Part shown: positions 18,659 through 27,089 of the stretch, piece after piece
Layout of the letters: each line of letters starts with the position of its first letter
Position numbering within the stretch: the first letter of the stretch is position 1
Position numbers and translations under genes: made by a program
The notes under the pieces: model-generated
Told to the model about the DNA's origin: nothing
Database searches by the model: none
Seen by the model: the letters and a program-made list of their open reading frames with translations, nothing else
Assembly (NCBI RefSeq): GCF_045062745.1
Contig: NZ_JBJGED010000003.1
Span: 328,266-392,265 of the forward strand
Length of the DNA stretch: 64,000 nt
Origin: Paenibacillus_AA sp045062745
GTDB taxonomy: Bacteria; Bacillota; Bacilli; Paenibacillales; NBRC-103111
Reading direction: 5' to 3'

Positions 18659-20707
18659 TTGAAACGTGATACCCGCTCCTATTTGTCCCGGGTGGCAATC
18701 GTGCTGATCGTTGTGTCGCTCGTTCCGGCTTTATTATCAAGCGCTTACAACACGAATCTATTTATGAAGCAAACGATCCGTCTGGTCGACGCCAAAAACG
18801 GAACCGAGCTGGCCCGCACCGGGACACTGATGGAACGGATGCTGCAGCAGATTATAGATTTCGCCAGCACGACCGCCGGCGATGCCCGCTTCACCAACTT
18901 GCAGACGACGACGGAGCACTGGAAGGCGTGGCTTGAGCTGAACAAACTTTTGTTTGTTAGTCCTTTCGTCACCGAATATATGCTGTATAACGGCGCCGAG
19001 CGGTCGCTTCTGATTTCCAATTACGGAATCGAGCGTAATCCCGAGCGGAGCGCCATTCCGTGGATTGCCTCGCAAACGCCGCAAATCCCTTTGTACCAGT
19101 ACGAGATTAAGGCAGGATATTCGAAGCCAGGCAAACAGATGGCATCCATCGTGCATAAGCTTCCCGGGCTACAAAAGGAACCGAACTATATCATCTTTAA
19201 TGTAGATTTGGATAAAATGTATATGTCCTTTCTAAGCGAGCTGAATGGCAACGCCCAGATGTACAACTACTATTTGACCGATGCGAAAGGCACAGTTATG
19301 TATCACCGTGACAAAACATGGATCGGTACAGTGCTGCCGGAGCAAACGGGAAATTCCAATATGCAAGTCGACCGGATCAAGCTGGAAGCGTTTGACTGGG
19401 CTTTAGTCCGCGAAGTGAATACTCAGCTGTTGTACAAAGAGGCAAGAGCCCTCAAAAATAAATTGCTGTCGGCATTGTTCACCGTAATCGGTGTCATGTC
19501 GGTATTTATCGTGTTTGGGGCACGCGAGCTGTATAAGCCCTTCCGCAGCGTTGTCGCTAGAATGACGGAAAGTGAAGAGCAGCAAAGAAGATCCCTGCTT
19601 GGCCGTTTCATTCGCGGGGAAACTCCGGTCAGTCCGGACCTCGTCCGACGATGGCCTGAGATGTCGCCCTATCTCGTTGTAGCGATCATCACCCTAAAGC
19701 ATCCGCAAGAAGGAAAGAAAACCGAGAACACGGCAGCTTCCCAGATTCAGCACATTCAGCAGCGCATGGCTGCGTCGTCATCGTTCCGATTGGAGCCTTT
19801 CAAGGAACCAAACGGAGATGAATTCATCCTGTTCCAGCTCGAGCATGAAGATATGAACCGGTTTATGACCGAGCTTTTGCTTGCGCTAGAACCTGCCGAG
19901 CTGGATTCGGTCGTCATCAGCATCGGCGGCATTCATTCATTGGAAGACATTCATAAGTCTTATATCGAAGCGTTGTACGCCTACAACATCGGCCGTATTT
20001 ATACGGCGGACAGTCCGGTCTATTGTTTTAACAAGCTGCCGATGGACTATGAGGTTCCGATGAAAACGGCCGCTATTGAGGAACTGGAGCTGGCGATCCG
20101 GCAGCAAAACGAACGGAGCTTTACGGAGGCGCTGAACGCTCTATTTTCCGGGCAACTGACTGTCGTGGAATATAATCTTAATTTTTATCAGACGGTTACG
20201 CTGCTGCTTCGCATGTTCGGCCAGCATAGCTCAACGTTTTTAAATGAATTGAATCAGCTTATTACGGACAGAGGGATTATGAACGTCACTGCGGTGAAGC
20301 AATTCCTGTTTGCGAAGTTTCATAGCTTCCGCGATTATGCCGAGGAAACGAAAGATTATGCAGACAGAATCCATGACTATATAGTCGCGCATTACACGGA
20401 AAACTTCTCGCTGGATGAGATGGCTGAACACTTGGGCCTATCGAAGCAGCATTTGATTACCGTATGCAAAAAAAGGTACAACCGGACTCCGATCGAATAT
20501 TTGAACGAATTCCGTATCGAGGAAGCGAAGCGGCTGCTAGCCGACTCCCGGACGAAAATCGCCGACATCGGCACACGCTCTGGCTTCAATAGCAACAGTT
20601 ATTTTGCCAAAGTATTCAAAATGTACACCGGCATCACTGCTTCCGAGTACAGAGAGCTGTTGTTTACGCGGAACATGGAGAAAAAGCCGCAACTCGCCGA
20701 TAGCTGA
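18659..20707 (+). CDS. Membrane-bound AraC-family regulator with extracellular sensor domain (copy B)
   Basis: 682 residues from TTG 18659 (GAAGGGGGA 7 bases upstream; ATG 18641 lacks a site). Same plan as the gene at 12847: membrane helix (about 9-30), extracellular sensor, second helix (about 268-290), cytoplasmic linker and C-terminal AraC domain (F-S-L-D-E-M-A-E-H, G-F-N-S-N-S-Y-F-A-K-V-F-K). Long stretches align with copy A, for example the cytoplasmic I-S-I-G-G-I-H and K-L-P-M-D-Y motifs, so the two arose by duplication. The sensor halves differ more than the DNA-binding halves, consistent with different ligands and one operator type. Confidence 0.88.
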   Translation: MKRDTRSYLSRVAIVLIVVSLVPALLSSAYNTNLFMKQTIRLVDAKNGTELARTGTLMERMLQQIIDFASTTAGDARFTNLQTTTEHWKAWLELNKLLFVSPFVTEYMLYNGAERSLLISNYGIERNPERSAIPWIASQTPQIPLYQYEIKAGYSKPGKQMASIVHKLPGLQKEPNYIIFNVDLDKMYMSFLSELNGNAQMYNYYLTDAKGTVMYHRDKTWIGTVLPEQTGNSNMQVDRIKLEAFDWALVREVNTQLLYKEARALKNKLLSALFTVIGVMSVFIVFGARELYKPFRSVVARMTESEEQQRRSLLGRFIRGETPVSPDLVRRWPEMSPYLVVAIITLKHPQEGKKTENTAASQIQHIQQRMAASSSFRLEPFKEPNGDEFILFQLEHEDMNRFMTELLLALEPAELDSVVISIGGIHSLEDIHKSYIEALYAYNIGRIYTADSPVYCFNKLPMDYEVPMKTAAIEELELAIRQQNERSFTEALNALFSGQLTVVEYNLNFYQTVTLLLRMFGQHSSTFLNELNQLITDRGIMNVTAVKQFLFAKFHSFRDYAEETKDYADRIHDYIVAHYTENFSLDEMAEHLGLSKQHLITVCKKRYNRTPIEYLNEFRIEEAKRLLADSRTKIADIGTRSGFNSNSYFAKVFKMYTGITASEYRELLFTRNMEKKPQLADS

Positions 20708-20733
20708 ACGATCATTCCGCTCGTTTGTATCAC

Positions 20734-20793
20734 AATATTCAACTCGTTGAACTTGGGACTGGAAGCCGCTCGTTGCAACGGTTTTAATATATT
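20734..20793 (+). promoter_or_regulatory. Two-part dyad operator before solute-binding gene (copy B)
   Basis: AATATT-N5-CGTTGAA (20734-20751) faces TGCAACG (20774-20780), N5 and AATATATT (20786-20793). CGTTGCAACG at 20771-20780 is itself a perfect palindrome, and CACAATAT at 20731 is matched by ATATTGTG ending at 20796. Half-site spacing (29 bases) is almost the same as in copy A at 14924-14981. Confidence 0.6.
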
Positions 20794-20889
20794 GTGATTG
20801 AAAAGATCGCCGAAGCTGGGGTAGGTTGAAATTGTTCCGGCGTCCGGGGCCGGGATCAATATGAGGAAGGAATAAGGGGACATGGTCCG

Positions 20890-22254
20890 ATGAACGTGAA
20901 GAGACGTTTTACAATGATTCCGTTGTTGCTGCTGGCCGTTGCTTTGATGCTGGCAGGCTGCAGCGGGGGGAGTACGGTCACGACCGGCGGCGATAAACCA
21001 ACCACCGGTGGCCAAGACAAGGATGATAAAGCGAAGTTGGAAGAAAAACCGAGGGAGCCCGCCGAAGTTGTATTTTACTCGCAGAACGGGATGACGCCGG
21101 CCGATTTCGATAATCGGTTCGGCAACAGCCTGAGAAAGAAATTTCCCAACGACACGATCAAGTACATCCAGAACACGGGCAAAGGGATGGATGTTCCCGG
21201 CATGCTCGCCTCCAATACCCATTACGATGTTTATTTCGCCAATGTCGGTTATTTCGAAAACGAGGTCATCTCCTACGATTTGCAGTTGGACATGTCCGAT
21301 CTGATCAAGCAGCACCAGGTCGATCTGAACCGGATTGACCCGTCGAACATCAGCGGCATTCGGAATTCGAGCTACGGCATGTATGCGCTTCCTGTCGTTG
21401 CCGATACGCTCGGCATCATGTACAACAAAGACATTTTCGATAAATTCGGCGTCCCCTATCCGAAAAACGGCGTCAGTTGGGCAGAAATCCTCGATATGTC
21501 GCGCAAGCTGACCCGGACCGAGGGCGATAAAACGTATGCCGGATACTTGCCGTTTACGAATTACATGCTGTCCATGAATCCGCTGTCCATTCCACTCGTT
21601 GACGAGAAGACACAGACGCCTACGATCAACCGGGACGAACGCTGGAAGAAATTTTACCAGACGCTGCTGATCGCCCCTGCCGAGGTATCAGGCATTCAGG
21701 AGTATTTGAAGAAACACAATGCCATCGACGGCTTTTTCAAAGATCAGGAAGTCGCGATGATTGGCGGGATGACCGCTTTCGTAGCCAATAGCCGCGAGGA
21801 TCAATTAAACAAATTCAACTGGGACTGGGTGTCGCTTCCGTCGTTCCAGGATTTGCCGAATGTGGGTGGACAGCCGTATACGCAATATTTCGGTATTACC
21901 CGGATGGCCAAAGACAAAAAAACCGCGGATGCGGCAATGGAAATGCTGAAGTATCTCCTATCGGACGAATTCCAGACCGAAGTTGCCAGAAAAGGCTTTA
22001 TGCCGGTGGTGAAAAACTTGGATGTCAAGAAAGAATTCGGTCAGGGTACGAAGGTGAAGGATAAAAACTGGAACGCCTACTTCTACAACAAACTGGCGGA
22101 AGTTCCGTATAAAAGCGTCAATGAAATACCGATCGCCTCGCTGTATGTTGCGAATATGAATAAGGTTATGATAGGCGAGATCGACTTGAATACCGCATTG
22201 CGGTTGTCGGAAGAGAGCGCTGTGAAAAAGCTGCAGGAGCTGAAAGCGAAGTAA
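20890..22254 (+). CDS. Family 1 (MalE-like) extracellular sugar-binding lipoprotein
   Basis: 454 residues. The signal peptide ends in the lipobox L-A-G-C (Cys24) followed by a Gly/Asp/Lys linker. The mature part is a family 1 solute-binding protein (Y-S-Q-N-G-M-T-P start, Y-A-L-P-V-V-A-D-T-L-G-I-M-Y-N-K-D hinge strand, late D-A-A-M-E-M-L-K-Y-L-L-S helix). It is of a different family from its neighbours at 15059 and 22298 and has no permease pair of its own here. The two-part operator lies about 100 bases upstream, so copy B regulator probably controls it. Confidence 0.88.
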   Translation: MNVKRRFTMIPLLLLAVALMLAGCSGGSTVTTGGDKPTTGGQDKDDKAKLEEKPREPAEVVFYSQNGMTPADFDNRFGNSLRKKFPNDTIKYIQNTGKGMDVPGMLASNTHYDVYFANVGYFENEVISYDLQLDMSDLIKQHQVDLNRIDPSNISGIRNSSYGMYALPVVADTLGIMYNKDIFDKFGVPYPKNGVSWAEILDMSRKLTRTEGDKTYAGYLPFTNYMLSMNPLSIPLVDEKTQTPTINRDERWKKFYQTLLIAPAEVSGIQEYLKKHNAIDGFFKDQEVAMIGGMTAFVANSREDQLNKFNWDWVSLPSFQDLPNVGGQPYTQYFGITRMAKDKKTADAAMEMLKYLLSDEFQTEVARKGFMPVVKNLDVKKEFGQGTKVKDKNWNAYFYNKLAEVPYKSVNEIPIASLYVANMNKVMIGEIDLNTALRLSEESAVKKLQELKAK

Positions 22255-22297
22255 ACTGCCGCAGGACGGCTTAGGAGTATAAGGAGGGCTTGAATCG

Positions 22298-23869
22298 ATG
22301 CGTTCATACAGAGGGATCAAAACGATGCTTGCCCCCATGCTCCTGATCGTTCTCCTCGCATCGGCTTCTTGCGATTCGGCTGCTCCGGAGCAATCAGGTC
22401 CGAACGACGACCAACCAATATCGAGCGGAATTCGCATCGTCGGGCTGAATTGCAGCCCCTCCTTTGACCGTCAAACGGCTGAGGAGAAGCGGGTGCATGA
22501 TCGAATATTGGAGCAAACGGGCGCTGATGTGCGCATCGTCTTCTCGGATGGGGGATCAGGCGGGCCGTGCCGGTCGAAGCGGGCGGCCATGCTGTCCTCC
22601 GGCGAGCAGCTGGACTTCGCCGAATTATCGATAACCGAGGCGGTACAGGCGTTTAACGAAGGACTCCTTTTGCCACTCAACGACCTGCTTGACCGGTACG
22701 GGACCCATCTCAAGAAAAACGTCGTACCCGAAGCGTTCAAGCTGGCGACGTATGAAGGAAATATTCTCGGTATTCCGATCGAGAACGGTCTGCATACGCT
22801 CAGCGCGCTGCAAATCCGCGCTGACTGGCTCGCCAAGCTGCAGTTGCCGCTCCCGCGAACGATAGACGAATTTGAGCAAGTGTTGAAAGCGTTCAAGGAG
22901 CAAGATCCCGACGGTAACGGCAAGATGGACACAGTACCGCTTACCGTTTCATCGGGCGGCACGTTTAATATGCTGGAGGGCGTTCTCGGCTCGAGCTTTC
23001 TACCGCAGGGCTATGCCTGGTGGCAGGACGCCGACGGGAAGTTGAAGCCGCCTGAGCTTCATCCTGCCTATAAGCCGTTTCTTGCCAAGCTCGCCAGTTG
23101 GAACGAGAAAGGATATTTGTGGTCGGATTTACTGTTGTCGGCTGCAGACAAACAACAGGAGTTGATTGCCGATAACCGGGCAGGGGCGGTTGCCGCCACG
23201 TTTTCGGGAACGATAGTAAACGCCGGCGAGGTGCTGAGGAAATCCGTGCCGGACTACAACTATGTTCCGGTTGTGCTTGAGGGCGAACAAGGCCTCAATC
23301 GTTTGCCTGTCTCGCCGATCGCTTACTCGGTCTGGGTCATTTACAAAAAGAATGCCAGTCCCGAAACGGTTATGAAGTTTTTTGACTACCAGGCAACTTA
23401 CGAAGGGAACATGCTGACCTCGTTCGGTATCGAAGGCGACAACTACACGGCGACTCCGGACGGGATGGTCGAATTTATCTCCGAGGACAAAACGAATTTG
23501 GCCAAAGCGCATTATTACGCCAAATACAAAACGGTGTTTATTAACTGGCCGGGCAAGCCGGTATGGCCGGTTAACACATGGACATTCGCAGAGTACAATT
23601 TGAAGCGGGAGCAGGTAAACCGGCTGCCGCGATTCGAACCGATCGATTATGGCGTGTATTACGATACGACCAAATGGCAGTCGTATCCGAAGCTTGGTGC
23701 TTTGAACGATTATCTTAACGAGCAGAAGGTGCGGGTGTTAAACGGCGAAATACGCGTCGACAGCTGGGATGGCATCATGGCGCGTTGGCTCGAAATGGGA
23801 GGCTCGCAAATGATCGACGATCGCAACAAGCAGTATGCCGCGTCCGTGAGCCCGAAGGTATCCCGGTAA
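22298..23869 (+). CDS. LplA-type extracellular solute-binding lipoprotein (paralogue)
   Basis: 523 residues, with AAGGAGGG before the ATG. The signal peptide ends at S-A-S-C (Cys25). Closely similar to the protein at 15059 over its whole length: G-L-N-C-S with F-D-R-Q-T-A-E-E-K-R, S-S-G-E-Q-L-D-F-A-E-L-S-I-T-E-A, L-P-R-F-E-P-I-D near the end, and the same second Cys (P-C-R-S-K). It probably binds a related oligosaccharide and shares the permease pair at 16679-18525. It follows the MalE-like gene by 43 bases in one transcript. Confidence 0.88.
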   Translation: MRSYRGIKTMLAPMLLIVLLASASCDSAAPEQSGPNDDQPISSGIRIVGLNCSPSFDRQTAEEKRVHDRILEQTGADVRIVFSDGGSGGPCRSKRAAMLSSGEQLDFAELSITEAVQAFNEGLLLPLNDLLDRYGTHLKKNVVPEAFKLATYEGNILGIPIENGLHTLSALQIRADWLAKLQLPLPRTIDEFEQVLKAFKEQDPDGNGKMDTVPLTVSSGGTFNMLEGVLGSSFLPQGYAWWQDADGKLKPPELHPAYKPFLAKLASWNEKGYLWSDLLLSAADKQQELIADNRAGAVAATFSGTIVNAGEVLRKSVPDYNYVPVVLEGEQGLNRLPVSPIAYSVWVIYKKNASPETVMKFFDYQATYEGNMLTSFGIEGDNYTATPDGMVEFISEDKTNLAKAHYYAKYKTVFINWPGKPVWPVNTWTFAEYNLKREQVNRLPRFEPIDYGVYYDTTKWQSYPKLGALNDYLNEQKVRVLNGEIRVDSWDGIMARWLEMGGSQMIDDRNKQYAASVSPKVSR

Positions 23870-23917
23870 CCGAACTGTCTGGACCATCTTACAGGAATGG
23901 CGAGGTAAGGGATCGCG

Positions 23918-24931
23918 ATGAGTAAATACCGTGCTGCTGTTATCGGGCTGGGCTATATCGGATTGAGGGCGGATATACCGCGAAAAGATGTGCCATTAAG
24001 CCATTCGTTGGCTTACCGGTTAAACCCGCATATTGAATTTTCGGCAGCCGTAGGCGTACGCCGGGAGCAGGGCGAGCAGCTCGCCCTTATCGCGCCGGAA
24101 ACAAAGTTTTACACGGACTTGGAGGCGATGCTCAGCGAGCAGCAGCTCGATGTGATAAGCATTTGCACGCCAGAGCATGTGCGTCTGGAGCTGCTGCGGA
24201 CGGTATTGTCCCGTTCGCAAGCGCGCGTCCTCTTTCTGGAAAAGCCGGTTGCGACGACCGTTCTGGAGGCGGAGGCAATCGCCGAGCTCGTCGAGCGCCA
24301 TAGGAGAACCGTTGTCGTCAATTTTTCGCGAAGATGGAGCGAAGGCGTTCGTCAAATTCGTCAAGTGGTCATGTCCGGGGAGCTCGGCAAGCTGACCAAC
24401 ATCCATGTGCGGTATACGCGAGGGATCGGCAACAACGGTTCCCATATGTTTGATCTGATACGGTTTGCAGCGGGTCCGATCGCTCAAGTCCAAGTCGTCA
24501 GGCAAGTCGCGACGAACATGGATGGCAAAGGAGACCCGACGTTTTCTTTCTTATTTTCGCTGGACAATGGCGTCCCCGGGTATGCGGAGGCGTTTGACGA
24601 CCGCCATTTTCTTATGTTCGAGATGGACTTGTACTTCGCCAAAGGCAAAATCGAGCTGCAACGGACGGGTGATGACATCCGCTTTTATACGGTTGCGAAG
24701 CACACGTCGGTTCAAGGCACACACCTGACGCTGAAGCGCGAGGAGACCAATCTGCTGGCGCGCGATAGCCTTATTCAGCTGGCAGTGGAGCATCTCGTCG
24801 ATATCGCGCAAAACGGCGCCGTGCCGGTCTGTACGCTCGAAGACGGCCTCTGTTCAGTATATGCAGCCGATGCCTTGATCCGGTCGCATCGAAATGGCGG
24901 AGCCGTCCAATCGGTAAAGACCAATATTTGA
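23918..24931 (+). CDS. Gfo/Idh/MocA-family oxidoreductase
   Basis: 337 residues. Rossmann motif V-I-G-L-G-Y-I-G-L-R at the N-terminus; family motif E-K-P-V-A-T-T at about residue 108; C-terminal substrate domain with the G-N-N-G-S-H-M-F-D-L-I-R segment in place of the usual G-G-x-x-x-D-x-x-x-H-x-x-D-L. No extra cysteine cluster. It closes the second binding-protein operon, so it probably acts on the imported sugar or its first product. Confidence 0.85.
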   Translation: MSKYRAAVIGLGYIGLRADIPRKDVPLSHSLAYRLNPHIEFSAAVGVRREQGEQLALIAPETKFYTDLEAMLSEQQLDVISICTPEHVRLELLRTVLSRSQARVLFLEKPVATTVLEAEAIAELVERHRRTVVVNFSRRWSEGVRQIRQVVMSGELGKLTNIHVRYTRGIGNNGSHMFDLIRFAAGPIAQVQVVRQVATNMDGKGDPTFSFLFSLDNGVPGYAEAFDDRHFLMFEMDLYFAKGKIELQRTGDDIRFYTVAKHTSVQGTHLTLKREETNLLARDSLIQLAVEHLVDIAQNGAVPVCTLEDGLCSVYAADALIRSHRNGGAVQSVKTNI

Positions 24932-24964
24932 CCGAAAAATCGACATGGATGAGGTGAATAAAAG

Positions 24965-27034
24965 ATGGAGCAGCATGCGGGGAAAGGTTTGGAGCAGGAG
25001 CAGGAACGGCCGGAGGAGTCCGGCAGCCATATAAGCCGCAGAAAGCTACTAACGTCTTTCGGTATGGCCGGTGTGGCCTTGGCCGCGGGCAGCATACTCG
25101 GGGGATCGTCAACGGTTTACGGGAAAGAGGGTTCATCGGTTACCGGTACCGTATACGAAGGGTCTAACGACAAGGGCAAAATTCCCCCAGGAATAGCGGC
25201 GAAGCTTGAGCTTATAACCCATAACGAGCTGGCAGGTCGTGATATGGCTGAAGCACATCCAGCAAGTGCTATTCTCGATAGTAGCGGAAAAACACAGCAA
25301 GAGATTAATGAATCATCCGTCTATACGATTGAATCTATTTCTGAAATGTTAGCTCTGGATAGTCATTTTCAAACCAGAACGATCAGAATGAAAGCCACTG
25401 GCGCTATGTTTATTTACGATGCTAATAAATCGAATGTAAATGACGGATTCTACACATTAAATGGCTGGGTGCTTGTTGGTTATTATGATCAACTATTAGC
25501 AACTCTTGCGGGTTTAAAAGGCGATGGTACCAATGAATACACAAAACTCCAAGCATTATTTGATGTTTCTGCAACATTAAAATTACCTATCCACTTATGC
25601 GGCTTGTATATTAGCACATCAGGCTTGACCGCGATTGGTGATATTAAACTTATCGGTTCTGGCGGCATTAAATTATTCGCAGGGTCAAACACAACTCTCT
25701 TAAACACTGCTTATAATTTAATGATTGATGGTGACATTGAGATTGATCAAAACAAGGATAATAATGCAGGTGGAACCATTACGTCAGAATCTCATTGCTC
25801 TATTAAACATTCAGGTGATTCATTAATTTTAAAGGGCGCTAAATTTAAACCTTCTGTTTCAATCAACATTGTTACCCGAGCTAAGAAAAAACTAATCTGT
25901 GAAAACATTGAAGTTGATAGCGGTATGATTGGATTATATGCCATTACACCACTTGCGAAAGTTTCCATTACCGGCGGAGAGTATAAGAATGCATCATTGT
26001 ATGATAATATTCAAATCTTAAATGGCGAAGATGTTTCTATTAGCGGCGTCACGTCACATGATGCTAAGCGTAGCGGAATTGTAGTAAGCAATACAACTAA
26101 GAAAGCACGCATTATTGGTAATTTGTCCTATGGCAACAAAAAGGATTCTGCAAATCAGGGTGGTTGGGGGATTGTTTGTTCTGTAAATACTTTAAATAGT
26201 GTCGTATCATCAAATATTTGTATCGGGAATCAAGTTGGTGGGATCACCCTTGATACATACCCGCCGCTAGGTATTGAAAGTCTTGATAGTAAAATTTCAG
26301 TTGTCGGCAATATCATACACGGAATGTTTAATGGCACGTATAGTACAACAGGGATTAGTTTAAATGACGCTCAACATGTAGTTCTATCAGCAAACAATAT
26401 TTACAAAGTCGCACAAGGTATTCACACGGATAGGGCCAATTATGCGAACATCGTTGGTAATACCATTCAAGACGTTAGCGCTTATTTCATACAATTATAC
26501 AGGTCCAATCATGCAACGATAAAAGGTAATCGATTGGATGGTTGCTCTAATCCGCCAGGCGGGGCTATCGCTTGTATCGATTCGTATGCTGCCGATATAT
26601 CGGGTAACACGCTCACAAACTTGACGGGTAATTCTGGGAGCGTATTTAGGATTAGCGGAAGTTCATCTGATGCGGTAGTTCAGGGTAATACGGTTATTCG
26701 GGATGTCGTTGGGAGCGGCTATGTGTTTCATATTTTAGGAGCCGCCATTACGGGGGGCATGATTAAAGGGAACACCATTAAGTCGAAAGTGTCCGGCGGA
26801 TGGCAGTGGTACATCGTATCGGACAATAACGCACAATTTTCATCTTTCGACAACATTGTTGAAGCTGCCGGAACTTCTTATATTTATCAAGGTGCAAATT
26901 CGACTGCTGGTGATGATACCGTAAATGGCAGTCGAAATTTTTGGACGACAGCGCCATCTTTTAAATCCAGAATTGGACAAGTAGCGGTGATTTCAAATGC
27001 ATTAAAATACTGGAATGGAACTACATGGGCATAA
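24965..27034 (+). CDS. Tat-exported beta-helix protein with phage tailspike-like body
   Basis: 689 residues. The N-terminus has a twin-arginine signal (I-S-R-R-K-L-L at about residues 23-29, then a hydrophobic segment ending near residue 48). From about residue 65 the character changes: G-K-I-P-P-G-I-A-A-K, then H-P-A-S-A-I-L-D-S-S-G-K-T-Q-Q-E-I-N, which is the linker style of Bacillota phage tail fibre and tailspike proteins, followed by a right-handed beta-helix (about 165-640) and a short C-terminal A-L-K-Y-W-N-G-T-T-W-A tail common in phage receptor-binding proteins. The DNA becomes clearly more AT-rich from about 25180. It looks like a phage-type glycan depolymerase placed behind a host export signal. 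Catalytic residues cannot be assigned by eye. Confidence 0.7.
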   Translation: MEQHAGKGLEQEQERPEESGSHISRRKLLTSFGMAGVALAAGSILGGSSTVYGKEGSSVTGTVYEGSNDKGKIPPGIAAKLELITHNELAGRDMAEAHPASAILDSSGKTQQEINESSVYTIESISEMLALDSHFQTRTIRMKATGAMFIYDANKSNVNDGFYTLNGWVLVGYYDQLLATLAGLKGDGTNEYTKLQALFDVSATLKLPIHLCGLYISTSGLTAIGDIKLIGSGGIKLFAGSNTTLLNTAYNLMIDGDIEIDQNKDNNAGGTITSESHCSIKHSGDSLILKGAKFKPSVSINIVTRAKKKLICENIEVDSGMIGLYAITPLAKVSITGGEYKNASLYDNIQILNGEDVSISGVTSHDAKRSGIVVSNTTKKARIIGNLSYGNKKDSANQGGWGIVCSVNTLNSVVSSNICIGNQVGGITLDTYPPLGIESLDSKISVVGNIIHGMFNGTYSTTGISLNDAQHVVLSANNIYKVAQGIHTDRANYANIVGNTIQDVSAYFIQLYRSNHATIKGNRLDGCSNPPGGAIACIDSYAADISGNTLTNLTGNSGSVFRISGSSSDAVVQGNTVIRDVVGSGYVFHILGAAITGGMIKGNTIKSKVSGGWQWYIVSDNNAQFSSFDNIVEAAGTSYIYQGANSTAGDDTVNGSRNFWTTAPSFKSRIGQVAVISNALKYWNGTTWA

Positions 27035-27089
27035 ATGGCGCTGTCCCAATTTAGTAAAATTAAAAATATAGGAAAATAAAGGAGTAAAC

